From Ruegeria_C sp040830705 (GTDB lineage: Bacteria > Pseudomonadota > Alphaproteobacteria > Rhodobacterales > Rhodobacteraceae): DNA of 64,000 nucleotides. A program made the translations under genes and the position numbers. Where the stretch lies: positions 124,001 through 188,000 of the forward strand of contig JBFOME010000016.1 of assembly GCA_040830705.1 (NCBI GenBank). The letters run 5' to 3'. The notes beneath the pieces are model-generated. The model was given only the letters and a program-made list of their open reading frames with translations. It did no database searches and was not told the origin of the DNA. How positions within the stretch are numbered: the first letter of the stretch is position 1; each line of letters starts with the position of its first letter. Of this stretch, positions 1 to 8,479 are shown piece after piece.

Positions 1-2
1 AA

Positions 3-74
3 GTGGCAGAAGCACGGCTGAAATCGCTTAGTTCCGCGCTTAAGGCTGACACAAAGATGCTGATCCGCGGCTGA
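3..74 (+). CDS. Possible C-terminal end of a rightward gene entering the window
   Basis: Reading frame 3 is open from the window edge to a TGA at 72-74 and would encode a short, Ala/Leu/Lys-rich tail ending in MLIRG. The other two forward frames close within about 30 bases. The next gene is convergent and stops at 84, so an incoming gene ending here fits the tight convergent packing seen elsewhere in the window. Only about 23 codons are visible and I do not recognise the family; this could be non-coding. Confidence 0.3.
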   Translation: MAEARLKSLSSALKADTKMLIRG

Positions 75-83
75 TCCCGCGGC

Positions 84-458
84 TCAGATTTCAGTGCCTT
101 CGAGATTGGGTGCCTCGCCCTGCTCGGGTGTATCGGGTTTGACCTCCGGCTCTGGCTTGCGACGAATGATGATATCGCCGTTGGGCAGGATCTCGGGCAT
201 CTCATAGACGCTCCAATCCTTCACCTCCTTCGTCATATCGGCGAAAGCGGGCCCCATCTCTTCGAAAAAGCTCAGCATCGAGGGGCCAAACTCGTCCGCA
301 AGACCAAGCAGGTTTTCCAGCGCCGGTTCCATTTCCTGCCGCAACCCGTCAAAGAACAGCTCGGCCCCCAGTTCCATCAGCGATTTTCCCTCATCCTCCT
401 GGGCAGAAGCAGGTACCGCGAGACCGGCGGTCAGAGCTATGGCAAGCATCATACGCAT
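84..458 (-). CDS. Small exported protein of unknown function (Roseobacter-type)
   Basis: About 124 residues. It opens with a clear signal peptide (MRMMLAIALTAGLAVPASA, cleavage before QEDEG), followed by an acidic, probably helical middle rich in Glu/Leu/Phe/Met and a Pro/Glu-rich tail. The motif EILPNGDIIIRRK near residue 88 is the most distinctive part. Similar roseobacter proteins are, from memory, sometimes labelled AAA+ ATPase, but there is no Walker A or B motif here, so that label should not be used. An upstream ATG at 500 overlaps the stop of the endonuclease gene as ATGA and could be the true coupled start; I chose 458 because it puts the signal peptide at the N-terminus. It is last in a five-gene leftward run. 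Function unknown. Confidence 0.75.
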   Translation of the reverse strand: MRMMLAIALTAGLAVPASAQEDEGKSLMELGAELFFDGLRQEMEPALENLLGLADEFGPSMLSFFEEMGPAFADMTKEVKDWSVYEMPEILPNGDIIIRRKPEPEVKPDTPEQGEAPNLEGTEI

Positions 459-496
459 GCCCGAAGTATAGACGCGCTTTGGCCTGCGTTCAAAGG

Positions 497-1510
497 TCAT
501 ATCGCGATATCCAGTGTGACCGGAAAATGATCGGACGCGGTCAGCAGCGCATCGCGCAGTTCGGGCACCGACCAGCAATCGACATCATCGAACGGGTGCC
601 AGATGCGCCAGGCAGGCCGCCGCTTGCGCAGTTCGGGCGTGACCATGATGTAGTCCAGTAACGCCCGCAGATAGCGGTCCTGACCCGAAAGGTGGAAGCG
701 AGCAGTGGTCGGCACAGAACCGGGCCGGAGCCGCCGCGCCTGATCCGCATGCGGATCATAAAGCCCTGCAGCCAGCAGAATTTCGACCGACGAGCGCCCG
801 AAGAGATGCTCGAACTCGTCAAGGCCCGGCCCATCGTTCAAATCGCCCAGCAGGATCACGTCCTGCCCTGCCGCCACATGCGCCTCGACCCGCGTGGCGA
901 GCCAGATCGCCTGCGCCAGTTGTTTGCGTCGGTTGGCGATCGAGGTGCGGATCACTTCATCGCGGGTCTCTGCCCCATGCGGGGCCTTGGATTTCAGATG
1001 CGCGCCGATCATGCGCAGTTGCGTGCCGGCGGCGGTCTTGACCGCCAATTCAAGAGGAGGTTTCGAAAAACGCACCAGATCCTCAGTCGCGTCGATGTCC
1101 AGATCGATGCGGAAGACCCCGTTAAATCGCGGCGCATCGTCACTGCCCTTCTTGCCGGTTTCCTCACCCTGCGGATCATGCCGGACACTGAGCTGAGCGG
1201 GGTCATAAAGCAGCGCAATTTCCTGCTGAGTGTCATTGGCAAAACCGATCAGCGCCTTGCGCGTCCGCAGCCCAAAGGCATCGGCAAACCCCTCAAGCGC
1301 CGCAACGGTGCTTTGCTTGCGACCGGTATTGGGTGCCTCGACGACCATCACAGCATCGGCGTCCATGGCGGTCAGAACCTTGGCAATCGCCTCACCCTGC
1401 TCGGCCCGGGTGACGCCGTAGCGGCCGGAGCGCGCGTCATCCATCTGCAGGATGTCTTCATTGTCAAAGAGAGAGGCAAACCATTCGATGTTGTAGGTCG
1501 CAAGCCGCAT
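497..1510 (-). CDS. Endonuclease/exonuclease/phosphatase (EEP) family protein
   Basis: 337 residues with the hallmarks of the EEP (DNase I-like/inositol phosphatase) fold: N-terminal LATYNIEWF with the metal-binding Asn/Glu region, a VVVEAPN strand, the internal GDLNDGP motif and the C-terminal SDHFPVTLDI catalytic Asp-His. There is no signal peptide, so it should act in the cytoplasm on a phosphodiester or phosphomonoester. The family covers nucleases and lipid or sugar phosphatases, and the substrate cannot be deduced. It starts 3 bases after the djlA-like gene stops and is probably co-transcribed with it. Confidence 0.85.
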   Translation of the reverse strand: MRLATYNIEWFASLFDNEDILQMDDARSGRYGVTRAEQGEAIAKVLTAMDADAVMVVEAPNTGRKQSTVAALEGFADAFGLRTRKALIGFANDTQQEIALLYDPAQLSVRHDPQGEETGKKGSDDAPRFNGVFRIDLDIDATEDLVRFSKPPLELAVKTAAGTQLRMIGAHLKSKAPHGAETRDEVIRTSIANRRKQLAQAIWLATRVEAHVAAGQDVILLGDLNDGPGLDEFEHLFGRSSVEILLAAGLYDPHADQARRLRPGSVPTTARFHLSGQDRYLRALLDYIMVTPELRKRRPAWRIWHPFDDVDCWSVPELRDALLTASDHFPVTLDIAI

Positions 1511-1513
1511 GGC

Positions 1514-2200
1514 TCAGGCTGCGGCCCGGTTGATCTCGTCCCAGGCGCGATTGATGTCGATCATCCGTTTTTCGGCCAGCTTGACCGCCTCTTCCGGCAC
1601 GCCGCGCGCCATCATCGCATCGGGATGAGTGTCGCGCACCAATTGCCGCCAAACCTTGCGGATCTCGTCACGCGGCATGTCCGGCGCCACGCCCAGAACC
1701 GTATAGGGGTCCTTGGGCGCATCCGGCACAAAACGCGCCCTTAAGGCGCGGAACTGCTGTTCAGTCTGGCCGAAGATGCCGCTGACCTCTTTCAGAAACT
1801 CGTTTTCATTGGGGTGATAGAACCCGTCCGCCATTGCGATATGGAAAAGCCCCTCCATCAGATCGCAAAGCGTTGTCGAATCCTCTTCGAACATGCGTTT
1901 GATCTTGCGCGCATAGTCCTGGTATCCGGCCACGTCATTGCGGGCGAGGTCAAAGACCCGCGCCGCGCCCTCTTCATCCTCGGGCGCAATCTGGAACACT
2001 TCGCGAAAGGCGGTGACCTCGTCGCGGGTCACCCGGCCATCCGCCTTGGCCATCTTGGCCCCAAGCGCCACGACGGCGATCGCAAAAGCCACCGACCGCT
2101 CGGGCGGCGTGCGCAAGCGCTCGAACACGTCCGACAGGCTTTCGCCCTTGGCCAGCGCGCTCAACGCCTCGGATATTCTGGTCCAGAGTGACATGGTCAT
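1514..2200 (-). CDS. DjlA-like co-chaperone: TerB-like domain plus C-terminal J-domain
   Basis: 228 residues. Residues about 35-150 form an all-helical TerB-like/DjlA N-terminal domain (GAKMAKADGRVTRDE, then AMADGFYHPNENEF, the two acidic repeats of this fold). Residues about 163-228 form a J-domain with YTVLGVAPDMPRDEIRKVW and the obligatory HPD in DTHPDAMM, so it should stimulate the ATPase of a DnaK-type Hsp70. Unlike E. coli DjlA there is no N-terminal membrane segment. ATG at 2194 is an alternative start; neither start has a strong Shine-Dalgarno. It is in the leftward run with the GNAT and EEP genes. Confidence 0.87.
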   Translation of the reverse strand: MTMSLWTRISEALSALAKGESLSDVFERLRTPPERSVAFAIAVVALGAKMAKADGRVTRDEVTAFREVFQIAPEDEEGAARVFDLARNDVAGYQDYARKIKRMFEEDSTTLCDLMEGLFHIAMADGFYHPNENEFLKEVSGIFGQTEQQFRALRARFVPDAPKDPYTVLGVAPDMPRDEIRKVWRQLVRDTHPDAMMARGVPEEAVKLAEKRMIDINRAWDEINRAAA

Positions 2201-2225
2201 AGCCTACTGCGGATTTCTGACACTG

Positions 2226-2729
2226 TCAGGTAAGGGTTTCAGCATCAGCCGCAAGAATTTTCTGCATCAGCACCAGATCCAGCCACTGATCCCATTTGCG
2301 GCCGACCTGCGGCATATGTCCGACTTCGACATACCCCAGCGCCGTATGAAACGCTATCGCCCCCGGATTGGCCCCGCTGATGCCAGCGATCATCACATGC
2401 ACGCCATCGCCTGCAGCAATCGCCTCTAGCCGGGCCATCAGCGAACGCCCGATTCCACGCCCATGGGCGGCAGGCGCCAGCGAGATCGAATGTTCCATGC
2501 TGTGGCGATAGCCGGGGCCATGCCGAAACGGCTTGTAAGTGGCGTAACCCAACACCGACCCCGCCTCCTCGGCCACCAGAAAACGATATGCGTTCTGGCT
2601 AATCTGCTCTGCAACGCTCGCGGGGTCCCGTTCTTCGGTCGAGAACGTGCTGAGCGATCCGCGGACCATTTCATTGATCAACCCAGCAACAGCAGGTGCA
2701 TCCTTGGTCACCGCCTGCCGGATGATCAT
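2226..2729 (-). CDS. GNAT N-acetyltransferase, phosphinothricin acetyltransferase-like
   Basis: 167 residues covering the whole GNAT fold. The acetyl-CoA pyrophosphate loop is HGRGIGRSLM (about residues 89-98), followed by the family-typical MIAGISGANPGAIAFHTALGY and a C-terminal W-D-x-W-L-D-L-V-L-M strand. That layout matches the PAT/MnaT group, whose members acetylate phosphinothricin, methionine sulfone or similar small amino-acid analogues. The natural substrate is not readable from sequence. The start overlaps the VOC gene stop as ATGA, suggesting translational coupling. Confidence 0.85.
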   Translation of the reverse strand: MIIRQAVTKDAPAVAGLINEMVRGSLSTFSTEERDPASVAEQISQNAYRFLVAEEAGSVLGYATYKPFRHGPGYRHSMEHSISLAPAAHGRGIGRSLMARLEAIAAGDGVHVMIAGISGANPGAIAFHTALGYVEVGHMPQVGRKWDQWLDLVLMQKILAADAETLT

Positions 2730-3334
2730 TCCAGAATCCGACTTCCTGACGGCGTGTCGAAATCTGCGGACATGCCAATCGAACCGGCCTCGACCGAGAC
2801 GCGGTCGTCAGACAAAACGCGCGCCAACGCCACGCGCAAGTCCTCCGCCTGCGGGTGGCTTATCGTCAGCCGCAACAGCGAGCACCCGGTCGGGGCGAAA
2901 CTGCCGCCCGGCATGCGCCCGATCCATTGCAAAACAGACGGGAACATGCCGCCAAAGGGCAGAATCCCGTCCGTCGGCACGGTCATCTTCCATCGCAGAT
3001 CGCCGCGGTCCAGATTCACGATCCGCTGCGACGGTGAGGGCAGTTCAGCGAGGTCCCCATCCAAATCGTCAGAGCGGATGATCCAATTGGCCAGCCGCGC
3101 AGGTCCGCTGAACCGGTCCAGATCCATCCAGCGGGGCCGCTCTTGCGGCTCTACCCCTGGCTCTACGGCGATTGCTTCAAGATACAAGCCGCCTTCCAGA
3201 CCCATCAGCCGGTTATGGGTGCCGTATTTGGCATGTTGTCCACCGGGGCCAAGCGTGACCCCAAGCGATGCCTCGACGTGGTCCACCGCCTCTTCAAGGC
3301 TCGTGCCCAAAACGGCCAGATGATCCAAACGCAT
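2726..3334 (-). CDS. VOC (glyoxalase/bleomycin-resistance fold) family protein
   Basis: 202 residues. The N-terminus RLDHLAVLGTSLEEAVDHVE followed by GTHNRLMGLEGGLYLEAIAV is typical of the long single-protein glyoxalase-like group, with a His early in strand 1 and Glu at the end of strand 4 as likely metal ligands. Despite lying next to methylmalonyl-CoA mutase it does not resemble methylmalonyl-CoA epimerase, which is shorter (about 134 residues) and differently patterned. First gene of the leftward run that ends at 84. Substrate unknown. Confidence 0.8.
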   Translation of the reverse strand: MRLDHLAVLGTSLEEAVDHVEASLGVTLGPGGQHAKYGTHNRLMGLEGGLYLEAIAVEPGVEPQERPRWMDLDRFSGPARLANWIIRSDDLDGDLAELPSPSQRIVNLDRGDLRWKMTVPTDGILPFGGMFPSVLQWIGRMPGGSFAPTGCSLLRLTISHPQAEDLRVALARVLSDDRVSVEAGSIGMSADFDTPSGSRILE

Positions 3335-3383
3335 AAGCGATCCTCCCGCCCGTCAAGCTACAGCGCTTCGACCGGCGCGCAAC

Positions 3384-3415
3384 GCAAAAAAGGGGCGCAG
3401 ATCCGCCCCTTTAGC
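3384..3415 (-). terminator. Rho-independent terminator downstream of mcm
   Basis: A perfect 9-bp inverted repeat, AAAGGGGCG at 3389-3397 and CGCCCCTTT at 3404-3412 with a 6-base loop, is flanked on the left by a run of A. Read leftward it is a GC-rich stem followed by a U-run, 55 bases beyond the mcm stop codon. Confidence 0.8.
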
Positions 3416-3466
3416 TGGTATTGAACTTTCTCGGCGTGAACCTTGGGGGGCCAACAGCCCCCAACC

Positions 3467-5593
3467 TCAGTTCCGCGCTTCGGCAATGAGTTTCAGGATA
3501 TCCTGCGCCGCTTCGGGAATGTTCGTGCCCGGGCCGAAGATCGCCTTGACCCCGTGGTCATAGAGGAACTGATAGTCCTGCTGCGGGATCACACCGCCAC
3601 AAATCACGATGATATCTTCGGCGCCCGCTGTTTTCAGCGCCTCGACCAGTTGCGGTGCAAGCGTCTTGTGCCCGGCGGCCTGGGACGAGATGCCAACCAC
3701 ATGCACATCGTTGTCCACCGCATCCTGCGCAGCTTCGTCGGGTGTCTGGAACAGCGGGCCCACATCCACATCGAACCCGATATCAGCAAATGCGGTGGCG
3801 ATCACCTTGGCGCCACGGTCATGGCCGTCCTGGCCCATTTTCACCACCAGCATGCGCGGGCGGCGGCCCTCGGCCTCGGCGAAATCCTCGATGGATTTCT
3901 GGATCGCGGCAAAGCCTTCGTCGCCCTCATACGCCGCGCCATAGACACCGGCGAGCGTTTTCACCTCGGCGCGGTGCCGGCCGAATTCCTTTTCCATCGC
4001 CATGCTGATTTCTCCAACTGATGCTCGTGCCCGCGCGGCTTCGACCGCTGCGGCAAGCAGATTTCCACCGTCCCGCGCCACACGGGTCAACTCGTCAAGG
4101 GCGGCCACGCAGGCCGCGTCATCGCGCGTGGTGCGAATGCGTTCGAGCCGCGCGATCTGCGCGTCGCGCACCGCCATATTGTCAACATCGAGAATGTCGA
4201 TCGGGTCTTCCTGTTCCTTGCGATACTTGTTGACGCCAACGATCACTTCTTCGCCCCGATCGATCATTGCCTGACGACGCGCCGCAGACTCTTCGATCCG
4301 CAGCTTGGGCATGCCCGAGGCCACCGCCTTGGTCATGCCGCCCATCTCCTCGACCTCCTGCATCAGGGCCCAGGCCTTTTCGATCAGCTCGTTGGTGAGG
4401 CTTTCGATGTAATAGGACCCCGCCAGCGGATCGACCACGTCGGTCACACCGGTCTCCTCTTGCAACACGAGTTGGGTGTTTCGCGCGATGCGGGCCGAGA
4501 AATCGGTGGGCAGCGCAATCGCCTCGTCCAGCGCGTTGGTGTGCAGGCTTTGTGTGCCGCCCAGAACCGCGCTCATCGCTTCATAGGCAGTTCGGATCAC
4601 GTTGTTGTAGGGGTCCTGTTCCTGCAGGGACACACCCGAGGTCTGGCAATGGGTGCGCAGCATCTTGGAGCGTTCGGATTTCGCACCGAATTCGGTCATG
4701 ACGCGATGCCAGAGTGTGCGCGCGGCGCGCAGCTTAGCAATCTCCATGAAGAAATTCATGCCGATGGCAAAAAAGAAACTCAGACGGCCTGCGAACTTAT
4801 CTACATCCATACCGGCCTGCGTCGCTGCACGGACATATTCGCGTCCGTCGGCCAGCGTATAGGCCAGTTCCTGCACCAGGTTCGCGCCTGCTTCCTGCAT
4901 GTGGTAGCCGGAGATCGAGATCGAATTGAATTTCGGCATCTCGTTCGAGGTGTATTCGATGATGTCCGAAATGATCCGCATCGATGGTTCGGGCGGGTAG
5001 ATATAGGTGTTGCGCACCATGAACTCTTTCAGAATGTCATTCTGAATGGTGCCCGCCAGCAGCGACTTGTCATGGCCCTGCTCTTCGCCCGCCACGATGA
5101 AGCTGGCCAGAACCGGCACCACCGCCCCGTTCATCGTCATAGAGACCGAAACCTTGTCCAGCGGAATGCCATCAAAGAGGATTTTCATGTCCTCAACGGA
5201 GTCGATGGCCACGCCAGCCTTGCCCACATCACCCACAACGCGTGCATGATCGCTGTCATAGCCCCGGTGTGTGGCCAGATCGAAGGCCACCGAGACACCC
5301 TGCTGCCCGGCAGCAAGGTTTCGGCGGTAGAAAGCGTTCGATTCCTCGGCGGTGGAAAACCCGGCATATTGCCGAATGGTCCAGGGACGGCCGGCATACA
5401 TCGTGGCCTTTACCCCTCGAGTGAACGGGCCAAAGCCGGGCAAGGTGCCCATATGGTCGAGGGTGGCAGTATCTTCGGCGGTATAGAGCGGTTTGACCTC
5501 TATCCCTTCCAGCGTTTCGCGGTTCAGGTCATCCAATGGGCGGCCGCGCAATTCCTTTTCGGCCAGGGCCCGCCATTCAGCGGTCGTCGTCAT
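3467..5593 (-). CDS. mcm: Methylmalonyl-CoA mutase, single-chain adenosylcobalamin-dependent
   Basis: 708 residues, the usual length for a one-subunit mutase (family names scpA, mcm and bhbA are all used). It interconverts (R)-methylmalonyl-CoA and succinyl-CoA, the last step of propionyl-CoA assimilation. The N-terminal TIM barrel carries YAGFSTAEESNAFYR, FDLATHRGYDSDH and the substrate region QTSGVSLQEQDPYNN; the C-terminal B12 domain has the base-off signature DGHDRG at residues 589-594 with His591 as expected cobalt ligand, then SSQAAGH and the ICGGVIP loop. The ATG at 5593 is preceded by GAGAGGA; a longer frame upstream has no family support. It lies leftward, downstream of pccA, with a terminator behind it. 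No methylmalonyl-CoA epimerase gene is in the window. Confidence 0.97.
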   Translation of the reverse strand: MTTTAEWRALAEKELRGRPLDDLNRETLEGIEVKPLYTAEDTATLDHMGTLPGFGPFTRGVKATMYAGRPWTIRQYAGFSTAEESNAFYRRNLAAGQQGVSVAFDLATHRGYDSDHARVVGDVGKAGVAIDSVEDMKILFDGIPLDKVSVSMTMNGAVVPVLASFIVAGEEQGHDKSLLAGTIQNDILKEFMVRNTYIYPPEPSMRIISDIIEYTSNEMPKFNSISISGYHMQEAGANLVQELAYTLADGREYVRAATQAGMDVDKFAGRLSFFFAIGMNFFMEIAKLRAARTLWHRVMTEFGAKSERSKMLRTHCQTSGVSLQEQDPYNNVIRTAYEAMSAVLGGTQSLHTNALDEAIALPTDFSARIARNTQLVLQEETGVTDVVDPLAGSYYIESLTNELIEKAWALMQEVEEMGGMTKAVASGMPKLRIEESAARRQAMIDRGEEVIVGVNKYRKEQEDPIDILDVDNMAVRDAQIARLERIRTTRDDAACVAALDELTRVARDGGNLLAAAVEAARARASVGEISMAMEKEFGRHRAEVKTLAGVYGAAYEGDEGFAAIQKSIEDFAEAEGRRPRMLVVKMGQDGHDRGAKVIATAFADIGFDVDVGPLFQTPDEAAQDAVDNDVHVVGISSQAAGHKTLAPQLVEALKTAGAEDIIVICGGVIPQQDYQFLYDHGVKAIFGPGTNIPEAAQDILKLIAEARN

Positions 5594-5622
5594 CTCGGGG
5601 TCCTCTCGTCTTGTCGGAGAAT

Positions 5623-5640
5623 GGCAAAGCGGGCTTTGCC
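5623..5640. promoter_or_regulatory. Inverted repeat in the mcm leader
   Basis: GGCAAAGC-GG-GCTTTGCC is a perfect 8-bp dyad with a 2-base spacer, about 30 bases upstream of the mcm start. With so short a spacer it fits an operator better than a terminator. It is not the TTTGCAAA motif found upstream of pccB and pccR, although each arm contains GCAAA or TTTGC. Function inferred only. Confidence 0.4.
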
Positions 5641-5776
5641 AGATGTTTCTTGAATGGGTGCGCCCGCCGCTTGACCCGCCAGGGGCCGCGACGTGCACAA
5701 CATTTTGGTGAACAGGTGCAAATCGGCGGTCGCATTCCGCGGCGGCGCGTCTATATTCAACTCAAAGGGAGAGAGT

Positions 5777-6223
5777 ATGAAACGCACGCTCGCGCTTGTT
5801 TTTGCGATATTAATTCCCTTCGCGGCAACCGCGACGGATGGGTCCGAGCCGGATGAGGCCGGGATGATCCGTACTGCGGATGATAGCGATCTGAGCGAGT
5901 TTCTGTGGACGAACCGGCCCATCGTGGTCTTTGCAGATACCGAGGCCGATCCACGGTACCAGCAGCAGATAGACATGCTGATGGCCGAAGAAGGCATGCT
6001 GACGGATCGCGATGTGGTGGTTCTGACCGACACCGATCCATCCAACCCTTCTGAGTTACGCAGAAAGTTGCGCCCGCGCGGATTCCAGCTGGTGATCATC
6101 GGCAAAGATGGCGGCGTGCGCCTGCGCAAACCGTTCCCGTGGAGCGTACGCGAGATTAGCCGATCCATCGATAAGATGCCGCTGCGACAGCGCGAACTGC
6201 GCGAGCAGCGCGGGTTCAATTGA
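5777..6223 (+). CDS. DUF4174 family secreted protein
   Basis: 148 residues. A signal peptide (MKRTLALVFAILIPFAATA) precedes a thioredoxin-like-looking core: LSEFLWTNRPIVVFADTEADPR, then DRDVVVLTDTD and LVIIGKDGGVRLRKPFPWS. This is the DUF4174 pattern, whose members have unknown function. There is no CxxC, so it is not a redox thioredoxin. The start is chosen at 5777 because AAAGGGAGAGAG precedes it. It is the only rightward gene inside the mcm-pccA-pccB cluster and is divergent from mcm. Confidence 0.85.
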   Translation: MKRTLALVFAILIPFAATATDGSEPDEAGMIRTADDSDLSEFLWTNRPIVVFADTEADPRYQQQIDMLMAEEGMLTDRDVVVLTDTDPSNPSELRRKLRPRGFQLVIIGKDGGVRLRKPFPWSVREISRSIDKMPLRQRELREQRGFN

Positions 6224-6298
6224 TCCCGTCGCTGATCGCACCAGTCGGATTTCACCTTAACAATAGTCACTTTGCCGCCTTTCCTGTGGAATTCGAGA

Positions 6299-8344
6299 TC
6301 ACTCGAACTCCATGATCACGTCATCCACGGCCAGACTGTCGCCTGAGCCTGCATTGATCTTGGACACCACGCCCTTTTTCTCTGCACGCAGGATGTTTTC
6401 CATTTTCATCGCCTCGATGGTACAGAGCGCCTGCCCCTCCTGAACCTCCTGGCCCACTTCGACATCGACCTTCACGATCAGACCGGGCATCGGGCAGAGC
6501 AGCATTTTCGAGGTGTCTGGCGGCAGTTTCTCGGGCATCAGCCGGGCCAGTTCGGCCTGCCGGGGCGTGCGAACATGCACTTTCATATCCGCGCCCCTGT
6601 TACGGATGCGGAACCCGCCCGAGACTTTGCCCACTTTCAGAACCAAAGGCACATCATCGGTTTTGAGCACGGCAAGCTGGTCACCCGGGGTCCAGTCGGA
6701 GGAGATGCGCAGCTTGCTGCCATCCTCGAACTTGACGGTCGCACCTTCCCGATCGGCTTTCACCTTGACGGCAAACTCGTGACCCTGAACAGTCACGACC
6801 CAGCGCCTGCCGACTTTGCGTTCATGGTTTCCCATCCGGCCCGAGACACGGGTACGGCGAATCTCGGCCACCCGGTGCATGGCGGCGCAGGACGCTGCGA
6901 TCCGGCGCAGGTCTTCCTCGGGCAGCGTGACGCCTTCGAACCCATCCGGATACTCCTCAGCGATGAAGGCTGTGGTCATGTCGCCCGAAACAAATTTCGG
7001 GTGGTCCATCACCGCGCTCAGGAAAGGCAGATTGTGGCCGATCCCTTCGACCTCGAAACTGTCGAGCGCCACGCGCATCGCTTCGATTGCTGCTTCACGG
7101 GTCGGCGCCCAGGTGCAGAGCTTGGCGATCATCGGGTCGTAATACATGCTGATCTCGCCGCCTTCATAGACGCCGGTATCATTGCGCACGGCTGCCTCAC
7201 CCTCAGGGGCCTCGCCCTGCCACTTATTGTTGACCAGCAACGGGCCTGCCGCGGTTTCCTCTGGCGGGCGGTAGCGGGTCAAACGCCCGATCGAAGGCAG
7301 GAAGTTGCGATAAGGATCTTCGGCATAAAGGCGGTTCTCGATAGCCCAGCCAGTCAGCGTGACATCGTCCTGCGTGATGGTCAGCGGCTCGCCGTTTGCA
7401 ACGCGGATCATCTGCTCCACCAGATCGACGCCGGTGATCAGCTCGGTCACCGGGTGTTCCACCTGCAAGCGAGTGTTCATTTCCAGGAAGTAGAAATTTT
7501 TGTCACCGTCGACGATGAATTCTACCGTGCCCGCGCTGGCATAGCCAACCGCCTTGGCCAGCGCGACGGCCTGTTCGCCCATAGCCTTGCGGGTCTCGGG
7601 ATCCAGGAACGGGCTGGGCGCCTCTTCCACCACCTTCTGGTTCCGGCGCTGAATCGAGCATTCGCGCTCACCCAGATATATGCCGTTGCCATGGGTGTCG
7701 CAGAGCACCTGAATCTCGATATGACGCGGCTGGGTGACGAACTTCTCGATGAAAATGCGGTCATCGCCAAAGGAACTGGCCGCCTCGTTCTTGGACGATT
7801 GGAAGCCCTCGCGCGCCTCTTCATCGTTCCAGGCGATCCGCATTCCCTTGCCGCCGCCCCCGGCGCTGGCCTTGATCATCACAGGATAGCCGATCTCGTT
7901 GGAGATCTTCACCGCTTCTTCGGCATCTTCGATCAGCCCCATATAGCCGGGCACGGTCGAGACCTTGGCCTCCTGCGCGATCTTCTTCGAGGTGATCTTG
8001 TCACCCATGCTTTCGATAGCACCCACCGGGGGACCAACAAATGCAACGCCCTCGGCCTCAAGCGCCTCGGCGAATTTGGCGTTCTCTGACAGGAAGCCAT
8101 AGCCGGGATGCACGGCCTGCGCACCGGTGGCGCGAATGGCCTCCATCACCTTGTCGATCACGATATAGGACTGGTTGGCTGGCGGCGGGCCGATATGCAC
8201 CGCCTCATCGGCCATTTTCACATGCAGCGCCTGTTTGTCGGCATCGGAATAGATGGCGACAGTTGAAATGCCCATCTTGCGGGCGGTCTTGATGACCCGG
8301 CAGGCGATCTCACCCCGGTTGGCGATCAGGATCTTGTTGAACAT
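6299..8344 (-). CDS. pccA: Propionyl-CoA carboxylase alpha subunit (biotin carboxylase plus biotin carrier)
   Basis: 681 residues. Residues 1-450 are an ATP-grasp biotin carboxylase (FNKILIANRGEIACRV, the glycine-rich KASAGGGGKGMRIAW loop, FLEMNTRLQVEHPVTE). A middle BT-type domain, which in PCC contacts the beta subunit, is followed by a biotinyl domain whose AMKMEN motif places the biotinylated Lys at residue 647. It carboxylates biotin with bicarbonate and ATP so that the beta subunit (pccB, 2 kb upstream on the same strand) can make methylmalonyl-CoA from propionyl-CoA. Length and the BT region favour propionyl-CoA over acetyl- or methylcrotonyl-CoA carboxylase. Confidence 0.97.
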   Translation of the reverse strand: MFNKILIANRGEIACRVIKTARKMGISTVAIYSDADKQALHVKMADEAVHIGPPPANQSYIVIDKVMEAIRATGAQAVHPGYGFLSENAKFAEALEAEGVAFVGPPVGAIESMGDKITSKKIAQEAKVSTVPGYMGLIEDAEEAVKISNEIGYPVMIKASAGGGGKGMRIAWNDEEAREGFQSSKNEAASSFGDDRIFIEKFVTQPRHIEIQVLCDTHGNGIYLGERECSIQRRNQKVVEEAPSPFLDPETRKAMGEQAVALAKAVGYASAGTVEFIVDGDKNFYFLEMNTRLQVEHPVTELITGVDLVEQMIRVANGEPLTITQDDVTLTGWAIENRLYAEDPYRNFLPSIGRLTRYRPPEETAAGPLLVNNKWQGEAPEGEAAVRNDTGVYEGGEISMYYDPMIAKLCTWAPTREAAIEAMRVALDSFEVEGIGHNLPFLSAVMDHPKFVSGDMTTAFIAEEYPDGFEGVTLPEEDLRRIAASCAAMHRVAEIRRTRVSGRMGNHERKVGRRWVVTVQGHEFAVKVKADREGATVKFEDGSKLRISSDWTPGDQLAVLKTDDVPLVLKVGKVSGGFRIRNRGADMKVHVRTPRQAELARLMPEKLPPDTSKMLLCPMPGLIVKVDVEVGQEVQEGQALCTIEAMKMENILRAEKKGVVSKINAGSGDSLAVDDVIMEFE

Positions 8345-8381
8345 GGGCAGTCCTTTATCTTGTAAGTCCGCAGACGCAATA

Positions 8382-8413
8382 CGCCGCCCCGGACCTGTGG
8401 GTCCGGGGCGGCG
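8382..8413 (-). terminator. Very stable GC hairpin between a small lipoprotein gene and pccA
   Basis: A perfect 14-bp stem, CGCCGCCCCGGACC at 8382-8395 and its complement at 8400-8413, encloses a TGTG tetraloop. It is 66 bases past the lipoprotein stop and 38 bases before the pccA start. No U-run follows on either strand, so it may be a weak or Rho-assisted terminator, an RNA-stability element or an attenuator that sets the pccA level. Confidence 0.55.
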
Positions 8414-8479
8414 TTCCGCATGATTTCAGAAGGCCCGCCAAGGGGCCGCGTTTTCAGAGAGGGCTGGCCAGCAGTGCGA

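Noticed and set aside
84..458. AAA+ ATPase as product name for the small exported protein.
   Set aside because: There is no nucleotide-binding motif and the protein has a signal peptide.
2726..3334. Annotation of the VOC protein as methylmalonyl-CoA epimerase because of its neighbour mcm.
   Set aside because: Length and motifs do not fit the epimerase family and a terminator separates the two transcripts.
4460..5653. A 397-codon rightward frame over mcm and one of 350 codons at 692-1744.
   Set aside because: Both run antisense to clearly recognised proteins and show no domain, ribosome site or family resemblance.
6575..8089. A 504-codon open frame opposite pccA, and a 519-codon frame opposite pccB (10421-11980).
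   Set aside because: They are antisense shadows created by high G+C codon bias; the leftward frames encode intact carboxylase subunits with all motifs.
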